A stretch of DNA of 64,000 nucleotides from Schistocephalus solidus (GCA_017591395.1 WEDG01002018.1:62001-126000), one strand, 5' to 3'. Counted from the first letter of the stretch, positions 35,201-39,440 are shown. Numbers and translations are program-made. The notes: generated by a model not told the origin, from the letters alone.

Positions 35201-36923
35201 ATATCGGGTAAATAATTTCTGAAATTATGAAGTGCAGGACAAGGAGTCAGGTGATTCGAATATGACTTTTTTACGGTCAGACCCAAAATTTCAATGAACA
35301 TTTGGGTCAAAGACAATCAACCACTGTCTGGGCTTTTAGCTAGTATCTATGTCGGAAGTACGGTATAACGTCTTTGCCATATATGATTCATACTACTTGT
35401 AGTACTACTTGTTTGTAGAATGGGCATTACGTGGTTATTCCACAGTGGTTGATTGTCTTCGACCCAAATGTTCATTGAAATTTCGGGTCTGACCCTAAAA
35501 TGTCATGTCCGAAGCACCTGACTCCATGTCCCACTTACTAATTTCAGAAATTATTTACCCGATTATTCTCTGAGTCCATATACCAGAAACCGCATAGAGA
35601 ACGCTGGGGGACCCACTGAGGAGCCGAACCCCTCGTTGCTGTGTCACACAGCAGCAGAAACATCGGCGAAACACGTGTCTGGGCTTTTAGCTAGTATCTA
35701 TGTCGGAAGTACGGTATATCGTCTTTGCCATATAAGATTCATACTACTTGTAGTACTACTTGTTTGTAGAATGGGCATTACGTGGTTATTCCACAGTGGT
35801 TGATTGTCTTCGACCCAAATGTTCATTGAAATTTCGGGTCTGACCCTAAAAAGTCATGTCCGAAGCACCTGACTCCATGTCCTGCACTTAATAATTTCAG
35901 AAATTATTTACCCGATTATTCTCTGGAGTCCATATACCAGAAACCGCATAGAGAACGCTGGGGGACCCACTGAGGAGCCGAACCCCTCGTTGCTGTGTCA
36001 CACAGCAGCAGAAACATCGGCGAAACACGTGTCTGGGCTTTTAGCTAGTATCTATGTCGGAAGTACGGTATAACGTCTTTGCCATATATATATATATATA
36101 TATATACCTGGAATGCGAACATTCGCCTTTTATTCGTGAAAGTGGAATTGCAGTACTATTTGAACTGGCGAAAGTGGGATTGTCTTTGAAATTGTTTTTA
36201 AACAAGCTATATTTTATCTGTCAAGTGAGTGAGCTCATTTGAACCGGGTATGACGTTTTGAATACTGCTCACACAAAACGTGGTTGCAGTAATCTTTTGG
36301 TAAGCGGTTTACGAATTCAAAAACGACCCACCTGCGCACAATGAACTCGGAACAAAATTCACAGATGTCCTCCAGTCCCAGGAGACCAGCCGTTATCAAA
36401 ACCGGCGCAGCATTGCAGCTTGAAATTTCAATCTGACCAGTATAAGCATACTGCACAAGGAGCTCCATGGCTCTATAGATATGGTGTAAGCAGTAGCAGC
36501 ATCAGACCATACCTTGTATCGCAATTGGAGAGAGAGGCTAGAGGGTGAACAGAGCTCGTAGAACCGGAAGTTTTCGGTTTCAGCAGCTGCGACCTGAAGT
36601 AGGGTATCCGCGTCGCCATTATGCACTTGTGCGCCTGAATCGTTTTGCCTTTTACCTGCGAGTATTTGAGGATTTTTGTTTATAAATTGCAGTATTTAAG
36701 CACAAACCCGAATTCGAAAGTCGAAGAACAGCTTCCGTTGCCTAATCTCACCAAATCGGCGGAAAATCTCCTCCGAGGGCGTCCCATCCACAAAACTGCC
36801 AAAATCTTCTTTCCCGAGTGTTTTCTTGTCGGCCAGCAGAGGGTTAGCGGTCTTCAAATATTTCCTCTTTCCATCTCGCAACTCAGAGCAAGAGGAAACG
36901 TTACTGCTGAAGCATGAAATCAT
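11499..36923 (-). CDS. BTB-BACK-Kelch (KLHL-like) gene, multi-exon, 3' end not found
   Basis: Proteins of this type are usually substrate adaptors for cullin-3 ubiquitin ligases: BTB binds cullin and dimerises, BACK positions the complex, and the Kelch propeller binds the substrate. Actin-binding members also exist, so the exact role is not decided. I assembled it from splice signals and domain continuity: exon 1 36923-36708, exon 2 36655-36513, exon 3 36472-36332, exon 4 33227-32850, exon 5 about 27615-27477, exon 6 13598-13376, exon 7 11932-11499. Phases match at every junction I could test (0, 2, 2 within BTB-BACK; 2 between exons 6 and 7). At least one blade exon between 27.4 and 13.6 kb and the 3' end are missing. 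The start ATG at 36923 is the first in frame after an upstream stop. No defect is seen in the known exons. Confidence 0.8.
11940..12685. other. Intron sequence, nothing recognised
   Basis: Part of the 1443-bp intron between kelch exons 6 and 7. A short GT-rich tract lies near 11985. No other feature is seen in this part. Confidence 0.4.
12690..13130 (-). repeat. R1 repeat, minus strand
   Basis: Reverse-complement R1 blocks are visible: CACGGTG-type start near 12990, AACCCAATGTGTGTTTGTG near 12920, GTGGCCGACTGGCGGACC near 12895 and the GC-rich CGGCCG region near 12780. A (GA)n run lies at 12837-12854. The part 13020-13130 matches the sequence that precedes R1 at 22740-22850. It sits inside the kelch intron between exons 7 and 6. 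Confidence 0.65.
13376..13598 (-). CDS. Kelch exon 6 (two propeller blades)
   Basis: The acceptor TTATTCCAACAG ends at 13599. The exon reads [20 protein letters not shown] then [11 protein letters not shown], giving one blade with the double glycine and the conserved acidic and aromatic positions. It continues [27 protein letters not shown] and [11 protein letters not shown], a second blade. The donor AA|GTAAGC at 13375 leaves phase 2, which joins exon 7 to give [14 protein letters not shown], a normal blade transition. The exon starts in phase 1, and I found no preceding exon with a phase 1 donor. Confidence 0.82.
13640..13850. repeat. Foldback repeat beside (TA)n
   Basis: After a short (TA)n run, a left arm reads GGCTCACCAATCTGCTTAAG, GGAACATGTAGGTTCC, GTTGTGCCCTGGAGCTC. 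A right arm (about 13770-13840) reads the reverse complement, including GAGCTCC-type, GGGCACAACGGAACATAC and ATGTTCCTTAAGCAGATT. The two arms can form a long hairpin. The same arms frame a SINE pair at 32259-32825 and occur as a single arm at 23354-23446. Confidence 0.75.
13868..14035 (+). repeat. tRNA-derived SINE
   Basis: The head is tRNA-like: GTGGTTCAATGGTAGAGCG (A box) and GGTTTGAATCC (B box) spaced as in a tRNA gene, with an intervening AACTACC-type anticodon arm remnant. The body follows with GGGGTTGGGTATGACTGGC, GATGGCTAATAAGCCAGAAA and a 3' part CTTTGTCGGTTCC. It is followed directly by a (TA)n tract. It is a repeat, not a functional tRNA gene, because the acceptor stem is not closed and the body continues. 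Confidence 0.8.
14037..14126. repeat. (TA)n microsatellite
   Basis: Starts as TATAAATA repeats and becomes a pure TA run. It borders the left side of the Penelope-like inverted pair; a similar run borders the right side. Confidence 0.95.
14178..15540 (-). mobile_element. Penelope-like element 3' part, minus strand
   Basis: Penelope-like elements encode a reverse transcriptase of the telomerase-related group fused to a GIY-YIG endonuclease. Minus strand from 15525: [13 protein letters not shown] is the catalytic block (usual YVDD is YVND), followed by LPFLDVSIR, the [15 protein letters not shown] block near 15250, then the GIY-YIG domain with [19 protein letters not shown] near 14850-14800 and a C-terminal [12 protein letters not shown]. 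The frame is interrupted by frameshifts near 15350 and 14870, so the copy is dead. It is truncated 5' at about 15540, where a second copy in the opposite direction begins. Confidence 0.85.
15541..16372 (+). mobile_element. Penelope-like element 3' end, plus strand, inverted partner
   Basis: This is a second copy of only the last part of the element. It carries the GIY-YIG endonuclease domain ([16 protein letters not shown], 15680-15740) to the end of the frame at about 15964, and the 3' non-coding part. It is nearly identical to 15001-14178 in inverse orientation, so the two make arms of about 825 bp with a 540-bp spacer. It ends in the conserved terminal hairpin near 16310-16345. Confidence 0.85.
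16384..16475. repeat. (TA)n microsatellite
   Basis: Pure TA run of about 90 bp right of the Penelope-like pair. It is followed by a 25-bp fragment reading GGCCGTGGCTCAATGG, the A box end of the tRNA-derived SINE. Confidence 0.95.
16505..16745 (+). repeat. Terminal fragment of another Penelope-like element
   Basis: No coding sequence. It has the terminal motif CTGAAGACGAGCTGGGGCAC followed by CAGGTTTGAAAATGTAC (16632-16668), the arrangement found at the ends of the elements at 56063-58105 and, less closely, at 16310-16345. I take it as a solo 3' end. Confidence 0.45.
16750..17585. other. No recognised feature
   Basis: AT-rich. A short plus-strand frame at 17167-17349 has no known domain. The words ATCCACGAGATTCAATGAGT near 17330 resemble a decayed TIR-A end. 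Nothing else recognised. Confidence 0.35.
17590..18160 (+). mobile_element. TIR-A element, right part
   Basis: Same block order as 9530-10130: CTTTATACTTAAAGAAAG, TTTTGTATAAAATGTATTTG, GGCATCCTGACGTAACTG, CAGTCCTACTAAAGTAATT and AACACATTTAAGAGTTTCGG. The terminal CATGAGTTAG is changed. Non-coding. Confidence 0.55.
18187..18242 (-). ncRNA. Hammerhead-like motif, family 3, minus strand (decayed core)
   Basis: Minus strand: distal stem I GCCUG pairs with CAGGC, proximal stem I GCGUA pairs with UGCGU, then the core CGGAUGA (U4 changed to G), stem II GGGU...ACC(U), GAAA, palindromic ACAG/CUGU stem III and C17 at 18198. Stem I pairs differ from those of the copy at 46979 but still pair. The changed core should abolish cleavage. 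Confidence 0.6.
18335..18400 (+). ncRNA. Hammerhead-like motif, family 3, plus strand
   Basis: Plus strand: CUGAUGA, then CGGU-AACG-ACCG as stem II with a U-U apposition next to the core, GAAA, ACAG/CUGU and U at position 17. Stem I does not pair convincingly here. It is inverted relative to 18187-18242, so the pair forms a foldback of about 210 bp. Confidence 0.5.
18560..20998 (+). pseudogene. Reverse transcriptase half of a non-LTR retrotransposon with C-terminal C2H2 zinc fingers (broken)
   Basis: This encodes the polymerase part of a LINE-type element. Domain order: [20 protein letters not shown] (start of the RT), [50 protein letters not shown] with the first catalytic Asp, then [20 protein letters not shown] and LLFADDCAL with the FADD catalytic pair (19325-19336). 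After the RT comes a region with [11 protein letters not shown] and [17 protein letters not shown], then Cys2His2 fingers. A one-base loss near 19012, an in-frame TAA at 19472-19474, and frameshifts near 20115, 20235 and 20430 break the frame. It starts abruptly at 18560, after a TATATACAG sequence, and lacks roughly 100 residues relative to where the endonuclase half at 7477-8655 stops. I know this architecture from memory of diphyllobothriid predicted proteins; I could not search. Confidence 0.85.
20208..20998 (+). other. C2H2 zinc-finger array of the retrotransposon
   Basis: Five fingers follow the RT. Finger 1 starts [10 protein letters not shown] (20208) and is split by a frameshift before [10 protein letters not shown]. 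Finger 2 is [20 protein letters not shown] with a final His (20492-20554). Finger 3 is [20 protein letters not shown] with His (20618-20680). Finger 4 is [20 protein letters not shown] with His (20810-20872). Finger 5 is [20 protein letters not shown] (20936-20998), which ends at the stop without its second His. Linkers between fingers are Pro/Thr/Ser-rich, and a (CAC)n tract at 20430-20466 is a likely frameshift hotspot. The fingers probably bind nucleic acid; whether DNA target or element RNA is not known. Confidence 0.85.
21100..21420 (+). repeat. R1-related repeat, diverged
   Basis: It contains CGTCGAGTGGCTGACCAGTG, GACTGGGAGTCAG and a downstream GCCACTCCCACATCAGGCAA and GGAGAGAGTGAGG. 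The same downstream words occur at 22770-22840, just before the next R1 copy, so R1 copies here seem to be arranged head to tail. Confidence 0.55.
21421..21785 (+). repeat. R1 repeat
   Basis: The start CACTATAAACCATCTGACGC, GCGCTAAAAGCCGTGGCTTG, the GGATAACTCGGACCGCGTAG block, GGATCCGAGCCAGGTGTGG, and CCGGTCTTCTTGACTGTGTC are all present. The copy stops after GAGAGTGCGGTAAC, before the CACTTAAAACTAATT part. Confidence 0.75.
21786..22028. repeat. R2-like GC-rich sequence
   Basis: AACTCACTCGTCCCGTTGTA, CTGCTGGCGGGGCTCGAGAC and GCACAACGGACGAGTGGG resemble the flanks of SINE copies near 1047, 29170 and 40130. The two ends (21883 and 21957) are inverted relative to each other. Confidence 0.4.
22029..22195 (+). 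repeat. tRNA-derived SINE, diverged
   Basis: It has an A box-like GTGGTGCAGTGGG, a B box region GAGTTCGGAGTCTC, then CTGGGGTTGGGTATGGC, GATGACGGCTAATAAGCCAG and CTCCTTGTCTTTGTAGG. The order matches the intact copy at 32545, with a different head, so it may come from a different tRNA-like source. Confidence 0.65.
22200..22488. other. No recognised feature
   Basis: No known repeat or gene found. Confidence 0.4.
22489..22850 (+). repeat. R1 repeat, diverged
   Basis: It contains GGGCGATAAGCGCCGTGGG, GGGATAACTCGGACCGCATG, TCAGCCCAATGTGCTGTG and TCTGAGAGTCAGGCTG, then leaves the R1 consensus and continues with CCACTTCCGCATCAGACAAC, which also precedes other copies. Confidence 0.65.
22851..23312 (+). 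repeat. R1 repeat, near full length
   Basis: Very close to 8656-9140, including CACTATAAACAATATGGAGC, TGTGGAGTGGCTGACTGGCG, CACTCCAACTCCGTGGGATC, CACTTAAAACTAATTCACGC and CGAAATCGACGGTCGAACTG. It ends at a (TA)n run. Confidence 0.8.
23312..23462 (+). repeat. (TA)n - foldback arm - (TA)n
   Basis: Two TA runs (23312-23353 and 23443-23461) enclose a single 90-bp arm: GGCTCACCGATCTGCTTAAG, GGAACATGTATGTTCC, GTTGTGCCCTGGAGCTC and CCCTCGCAGGCGGTCGC. This is the arm that is duplicated in inverse orientation at 13646-13840 and 32259-32825. Confidence 0.85.
23478..25472 (+). mobile_element. TIR-A element with both terminal inverted repeats
   Basis: The best copy of the family, about 2.0 kb. The left end (23478-23640), read on the minus strand, gives CTGTCTGCC-side sequence, GCTCTTTCAAAAACCGGCAT, CCCTACTTAAGTAATTTATT and a terminal part AACATTTCGATTGACATTTA. 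The right end (25310-25472) on the plus strand gives the same blocks: GCTCCTTCAAAAGTCGGCAT, CCTACTTAAGTAATTTATTT and AATTTCGGTTGACATTTCAT. The inner part is AT-rich and has no coding frame longer than about 80 codons. Long inverted termini without a transposase suggest a non-autonomous DNA element. Target duplication was not identified. A perfect inverted repeat at 25262-25295 (AACTCATGAAATC arms) looks like the end of a related element inserted within it. Confidence 0.65.
25480..26800. other. No recognised feature apart from a (CA)n run
   Basis: Intron of the kelch gene. A (AC)n run lies at 26379-26392. The 135-codon plus-strand frame at 25428-25835 has no domain I know. The minus strand was searched for a missing kelch blade and none was found. 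Confidence 0.4.
26805..27315. repeat. Inverted pair of decayed hammerhead-like family 2
   Basis: Minus strand 26880-26805: CUGAUGG, GAGUGGGAAUCCGAAACGCC and GTCGAATAAACTTC, a decayed family 2 unit. Plus strand 27262-27312: CCGATGAGGTGTTCGATTGG, GACTCTGAAACTTCAGGTG and AACAAAA, another decayed unit. They face away from each other, like the pair at 5441-5650. Confidence 0.5.
27477..27615 (-). CDS. Kelch exon 5 (first propeller blade)
   Basis: Minus strand: [18 protein letters not shown] then [17 protein letters not shown]. This is the beginning of a kelch propeller: a TPRR-like linker as in many KLHL proteins, a hydrophobic core strand and a closing strand with YDP. The usual double glycine is Gly-Cys. 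The acceptor is ambiguous (CAAAG or CAAAGCAG, giving a start at 27618 or 27615); both keep phase 2 of exon 4. A stop follows soon after FRLA and I could not find a good donor, so the 3' border is uncertain. Confidence 0.6.
27680..28080. other. No recognised feature
   Basis: Intron sequence. A minor plus-strand frame has no domain. Confidence 0.35.
28085..28270 (-). mobile_element. TIR-A internal fragment, minus strand
   Basis: Minus strand words matching 24400-24510 of the full copy: a CGACGATGAGGTTTCG region, GGGTCTACAAATATGACCC and TTAAGAGAGACAG. No termini present. Confidence 0.5.
28395..28625 (+). repeat. R1 repeat, 3' half
   Basis: It starts within R1 at CACCCTCTCCCATCTCCGGT, followed by GGGCTCAGGTGGGGAGGAG, GCAGCGCAAGGCTACTATC, CACTTAAAACTACCCCATGC and GGAGCATACTGTGGG. 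Confidence 0.75.
28990..29240 (-). repeat. tRNA-derived SINE with R2-like flank, minus strand
   Basis: Minus strand: B box-like GGTTCGAGCC region near 29105, then GGGTTGGGTATGGCTGGC, GATGGCTAATGAGCCAGAAA, CATTACAGTCTCCTTTGTC. The 5' side carries CCCGTTCTGCCTTGGGGATA near 29200, the GC-rich flank also seen near 1300 and 40130. Confidence 0.65.
29340..29500 (+). repeat. TTAGG-rich degenerate tract
   Basis: Repeated words GGGTTAGG, AAGGGTTTCG, TTTAGGGTAG, AGGTTAGGC, TCTTAGGGTAGG and TTTAGGGG. It looks like a decayed TTAGGG-type array, the telomere repeat of flatworms, but no two units in a row are perfect. Confidence 0.4.
29640..29910 (+). repeat. Decayed hammerhead-bearing repeat, plus strand
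   Basis: A hairpin (29658-29755) has arms with AAACTGAAGCAGATCAGTTT-like and AATAAACTGGTCTGCTCC sequence. Then CCACTGATGAGACAAACCCC, CAGCAGCAGAATATCGGCC, AAAC and TTTTTTAGGCTTTTAACTG keep the order of the motif at 35612, but GAAA has become CAAA and stem II is decayed. Confidence 0.5.
29920..31610. other. No recognised feature
   Basis: Intron sequence of the kelch gene. Short frames on both strands have no known domain. CTAACTCATGAAAC near 31150 is a lone TIR-A terminus-like word. Confidence 0.4.
31620..32175 (+). mobile_element. TIR-A internal fragment, plus strand
   Basis: Matches 23920-24450 of the full copy in order: TTGCAGTTGACTATGAACGA, TATATATTCGG, GTGTGTTTGCAATCTTAGAA, GAGTTCTTTCATTTTCAGTA, AGGTAACCTATTATAAGAG and ATATGACCCAAACGGCC. 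Truncated at a (TA)n tract. Confidence 0.6.
32194..32845. repeat. Composite foldback: (TA)n - arm - inverted SINE pair - arm - (TA)n
   Basis: Left (TA)n 32194-32258. Left arm 32259-32360 with GGCTCACCGATCTGCTAAAG and GTTGTGCCCTGGAACTC. Then 32362-32475 is the SINE body on the minus strand, a middle single arm fragment (ATGTTCCTTAAGCAGGTCGG), and 32545-32705 the SINE on the plus strand with intact boxes. Right arm 32706-32815 is the reverse complement of the left arm. Right (TA)n from 32817. The whole can fold on itself almost from end to end. It lies 8 bp from the donor of kelch exon 4. Confidence 0.85.
32545..32705 (+). repeat. tRNA-derived SINE, best copy
   Basis: GTGGCTCAATGGTAGAGCG is a good A box and GGGTTCGAATCCC a good B box, with 29 bases between, as in a tRNA gene. 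The anticodon arm is not a clean hairpin. The body has ATTGGGTGTGACTGGCTGAT, GGCTAATAAGCCAGAAATGG (which itself forms a short hairpin) and ends CTTTGTCGGTTCCAC. There is no A-tail; a (TA)n-linked arm follows. Confidence 0.85.
32850..33227 (-). CDS. Kelch-like gene exon 4: BACK domain
   Basis: The acceptor is CTTCCTTTCAG ending at 33228, and the donor GCAG|GTAAGG is at 32849. The exon reads [17 protein letters not shown], then [39 protein letters not shown] and [14 protein letters not shown], then [18 protein letters not shown]. This matches the BACK domain: an alpha-helical repeat with F.xxNF, LL.SDDL.V..E and W motifs, ending in the LL..R.....FI segment. It joins exon 3 through a split Arg codon to continue the helix after the BTB fold. 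Strongly GC-rich compared with its surroundings. Confidence 0.9.
33245..33800. other. Intron 3 part, nothing clear
   Basis: The words TTTGAATTGGCGAAAGTGAT at 33737 recur as TTTGAACTGGCGAAAGTGGG at 36158, so a short repeat is shared between the two ends of this intron. No other feature seen. Confidence 0.35.
33803..33860 (-). repeat. Hammerhead-like family 2 relative, minus strand
   Basis: Minus strand: CUGGUGAUGGAUUCCAGUAA, GAGUUCGAAAGCUUAG. The core differs from CUGAUGA by one base, GAAA is kept, and stem II can be GGAUUC or GGA-type with changed pairs. A related plus-strand unit lies at 35083-35115 (CTGACGATGGACACCAGTAA). Probably decayed. Confidence 0.4.
34140..35050 (-). mobile_element. 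TIR-A element, minus strand, one end
   Basis: The minus strand from 35045 matches 24400-25000 of the full copy: GGCAGCGAGTTTTCATG, GAGTCTACAAATATGACC, GGCTGCTTGACGATGGCC and CATACTTTATG. The 34144-34180 segment (CTAACTCATGAAATC and its inverse) is a TIR-A terminus next to another. Confidence 0.55.
35612..35683 (+). ncRNA. Type I hammerhead ribozyme, unit 1
   Basis: Stem I 5' strand CCCA (35612-35615) pairs with UGGG (35680-35683). Core CUGAGGA is 35616-35622. Stem II GCCGA (35623-35627) pairs with UCGGC (35663-35667), enclosing a hairpin of GCUGUGU/ACACAGC. GAAA is 35668-35671. Stem III is the loopless palindrome ACAC/GUGU (35671-35678), with U16.1 and C17 at 35679, so cleavage would be after 35679. 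A distal stem I helix GCU/AGC with internal loops is possible. All conserved core positions are present, and the 10.1-11.1 pair is G-C. The short stem III implies that two motifs act together, as in tandem RNA. Confidence 0.85.
35966..36037 (+). ncRNA. Type I hammerhead ribozyme, unit 2
   Basis: The same elements as unit 1 at an offset of 354: CCCA 35966-35969, CUGAGGA from 35970, GCCGA 35977-35981, UCGGC 36017-36021, GAAA 36022-36025, ACAC/GUGU, C17 at 36033 and UGGG 36034-36037. Cleavage at both motifs would release a 354-nt RNA. Confidence 0.85.
36332..36472 (-). CDS. Kelch-like gene exon 3: end of BTB domain
   Basis: Minus strand: [20 protein letters not shown], then [19 protein letters not shown] and SEFIVR. 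This is the second half of the BTB fold, with the characteristic LL.YAYTG.I and the LL....I...C..F helix. The acceptor CTATAG at 36473 closes a 40-bp intron, and the donor GCAG|GTGGGT is at 36331. The length of 141 bp is exactly 47 codons. Confidence 0.9.
36513..36655 (-). CDS. Kelch-like gene exon 2: central BTB domain
   Basis: [20 protein letters not shown] is the conserved BTB segment in which AHK..A..S.YF forms the dimer interface. The exon continues about 27 residues and ends AAG|GTATGG at 36512. The distance from PYF to the YAYTG of exon 3 is then normal for a BTB fold, which supports the 40-bp intron. Confidence 0.88.
36708..36923 (-). CDS. Kelch-like gene exon 1: N-terminus and start of BTB
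   Basis: From the ATG at 36923 to the donor CGG|GTTTGT at 36707 there are exactly 72 codons. The first 45 residues have no domain; [19 protein letters not shown] then IR begins the BTB fold (usual pattern: L..LR....LCDV.L.V). The frame is closed upstream by a TGA near 37020, so no longer N-terminus is possible in this exon. No promoter motif was recognised upstream. Confidence 0.8.
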
Positions 36924-36924
36924 T

Positions 36925-38045
36925 TGAGTATCCGAGTAGTATTTGGCGTGTGTGTGTGTTTTTACGCATCGAAGGGACCAATCAGAAGGGTGGGTCAGTC
37001 TCTTCAAACTGTTATGTGCTCATACGTGCGTACAACTCTGAGTTACAGTGTTGAGCAATTCTGTTTGCACCTTCCATCTTCGTCTTGTTCTGTTGCCGAA
37101 TCGTGGTACGCCGCTCAGGGTGGTTGTCCTGGCAACCAGACGCCATAAATTTATACGCACATGTGCCGGTTGAGCAGACGAGACAGTCAACATGCAGGTC
37201 GTCAATCGGTGAGACCGGTGCGAAATGTGAACTTGTCGCTTTCTATTAACGGCTTTGTCAGAGGCCCGAAAAAAGGCTTTCAAAATAATCTGGTTCTGCA
37301 ACATCTGTGTGCACCATTGCGCACAAAAAGCTCTCACAAGAAATCTAGGGGGACATTATCTATGCAAAACTCTCTCCCTCTTGCACTGCAAGTGTTTCTG
37401 ACTTGAATACTGCAGCACACCGAGCCAGTTGGACCAATAGTAGTGAGCTGATAACGACAAGACGTCCTATGGGCTTTTCTGCGATAGGTGCATGCTGTGA
37501 TAGCGATATGAGTGTCATCACGGGGGAATGGTGTCCCATGCTCTGACCTGATTTATGACCATATTGCAGAGGTTCTGTGGCAGCTGGGTGAGGATAGGCA
37601 ACTAGTAAGAATCTTCATCGATGAAGACAAGATAGATTCGAAGTGTCACACTTGGCCTATCTTATGTCATCTGTCAGTCAGACTCCAACCCCAGACCAAC
37701 TAGAGTCACGGAACTCTCTGGGCCGATTGTCAGGACCCAGCTGCGCCGCGGTTCCAATTAAAAATCTGTCCGGCTTATGATTTGAGTGGGAAGCAGCCCT
37801 TCCAGTCTGTTCTCTCTTTGCCTATGAACCTTCTGCACGAAACCCCCAATGCCATCCTCTGACCCTCTAAACTGACACGGAAAGGCGAAGTTGGGAATCA
37901 GAAGCCTAAGTCAGATGAGAGGAGAAGTCGCTAGACAGAGAGTATAAAACCGGTACCGTACCAGTTATCTGCCTTATAAGTTTGAGACACATTTCCGTTT
38001 TGGCGGGTACATAAGGTCAAAAGCAGCACTTCATGAGTAGACTGC
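36925..38045. other. Upstream of the kelch-like gene; nothing recognised
   Basis: A (GT)n run lies at 36948-36959. The kelch promoter should be here on the minus strand but I see no clear TATA or initiator. Short frames have no domain. Confidence 0.4.
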
Positions 38046-38049
38046 GGTA

Positions 38050-38425
38050 TCAACCGATACCACTAGGATGGCAGGCGCTTCGCCAACGCACGGCCAATCA
38101 TGGCTGCGTTCACACCCGGGTCTATCTATCTTCTGTTTATGAACCCCAGGCTCGGCCCTAGAACCAACGAAGCACATGCCTCACACTCATCAAGTAACTC
38201 TCACATTCACCAGACAGGCACGAAAACAACAAACCTCTACACACACTCTAGCGAACAGACGCTTGGTTCAGCCACAGAAGCAAACAACCATTTCACGGCA
38301 ACCTGCCCTGTGTACCGCATAAATTACTCACACCCCATTGATTTCTCCTGTAGACGGAACGAACTTAGTGGGTATAGTAGATCTCAAATCTTTGTCCGCT
38401 ACACATTGGTGACTCCGACGTGCTC
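38050..38425 (+). repeat. Possible LTR end with primer-binding-site-like sequence
   Basis: TTGGTGACTCCGACGTG at 38406-38422 resembles the primer-binding site that follows the left LTR in many metazoan Gypsy-type elements. It is preceded by CCGCTACACA, a plausible LTR end. No gag or pol frame follows and no second LTR was found, so at most this is a left-LTR remnant. Confidence 0.35.
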
Positions 38426-38429
38426 TGAA

Positions 38430-38740
38430 CATGTGGATGCGTTCTCTCCCTCTCTGAAATAATCCTCCAGAGCATCGCTCGTACAGGTGAATTAAAGCAA
38501 CATTCACCATCAAATGTTTTAATCACTTAAATATCGTCTTTCGATATCATGGGGATACCTGCCACCAAACCTTTCCTTGTCTATTAATGATTACTAACCA
38601 TTAAGTATGAATAAATAGTTATAAGAGTTGACAGTCAATCTCGCATTCTGCCAATCAACCGATGCTTGCTTCACGCTTTTCTTACCCCTGTTTGTTATTG
38701 ATCTTTTCGAATGTCCTTATTTATTATAAAACCTGCCATT
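38430..38740. other. No recognised feature
   Basis: AT-rich, no frame, nothing recognised. Confidence 0.4.
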
Positions 38741-38749
38741 TGAATACGT

Positions 38750-38900
38750 TAGTTCGACCGTCGTAATCCAACGATGTCCACCGTATACTCCACAATATGG
38801 TGGGGCAGAGATGGTGATTTGCGCTGAATTATGGTGAGAATATACTTTCGATGAATCTACCTCACTCTGTTCCACTCCCCCACCTGTGTCCGATGTCTAA
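38750..38900 (-). repeat. R1 repeat fragment, minus strand
   Basis: Minus strand: CACCATCTCTGCCCCACC, then GGAGTATACGGTGGACATCG and TTGGATTACGACGGTCGAAC, the 3' end of R1. Confidence 0.55.
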
Positions 38901-38984
38901 CTGCACACAGTAACTATTCTATCTCAGGGAATTTTTATAGAAATTTTGACATTTTTTCGTTTTAGCAGAGCTGTACTTTACTTA

Positions 38985-39440
38985 CCGTACAGGTATGAGG
39001 AAGAGGTCACATATTGTTCAAAACATTTTTGAATCGATGGCACACAAGGCTGAATACTTCATAAGCAGCATTAGTAAATGGACAGATACGATGCTTTGGT
39101 AATGAACATGTCACGGTATTCAAAATGCTCTTAATTACAAACTTATTTAAAATCGAAAGATGCCATTTGCTTAATTATAAATTTAGAAGACGTAATTTGC
39201 TAAAAATGGGTACAAGCAAGAATATTTAGTGTGTATTTTCTATAAAATATATGGCAGTTTTTAAAAGTAATAAAAATCGAGAAGTCTTATTAAGTCATTT
39301 TTACAGAGAATATTTAATGCAGGCGATCGTAAAGGAGTTTGTTTAAAAGCCGACATCCTGGCGTGCCTGGGGCGGAGACGGGAAATATACTGCACGATAA
39401 TTACTATCGCAACGCTACTTAAGTAAGTAAGTGAAAACCG
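38985..39440 (+). mobile_element. TIR-A element, right part
   Basis: It has AGGAAGAGGTCACATA, GTAAATGGACAGATACGATG, AATTTGCTAAAAATGGGTAC, TTTAAAAGCCGACATCCTGG and CTACTTAAGTAAGTAAGTG. The same words occur at 41830-42300. Confidence 0.55.

Larger units (their letters stand above)
35200..36085 (+). repeat. Tandem 354-bp hammerhead repeat (retrozyme-like) with inverted leader
   Basis: The word GTCTGGGCTTTTAGCTAGTA recurs at 35326, 35677 and 36031, giving units of 351 and 354 bp in direct tandem, over 95 percent alike by eye. The first 120 bp (35205-35325) is the reverse complement of the part around 35800-35920, so the array begins with an inverted leader. Each full unit ends in a hammerhead motif (see separate entries). 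There is no coding frame. It is flanked by (TA)n at 35179-35205 and 36085-36107. It lies inside intron 3 of the kelch gene, on the opposite strand. Confidence 0.85.

Noticed and set aside
36396..36626. Alternative 76-codon reading through kelch exons 2 and 3
   Set aside because: It is in the wrong frame relative to the BTB domain and reads through the 40-bp intron.
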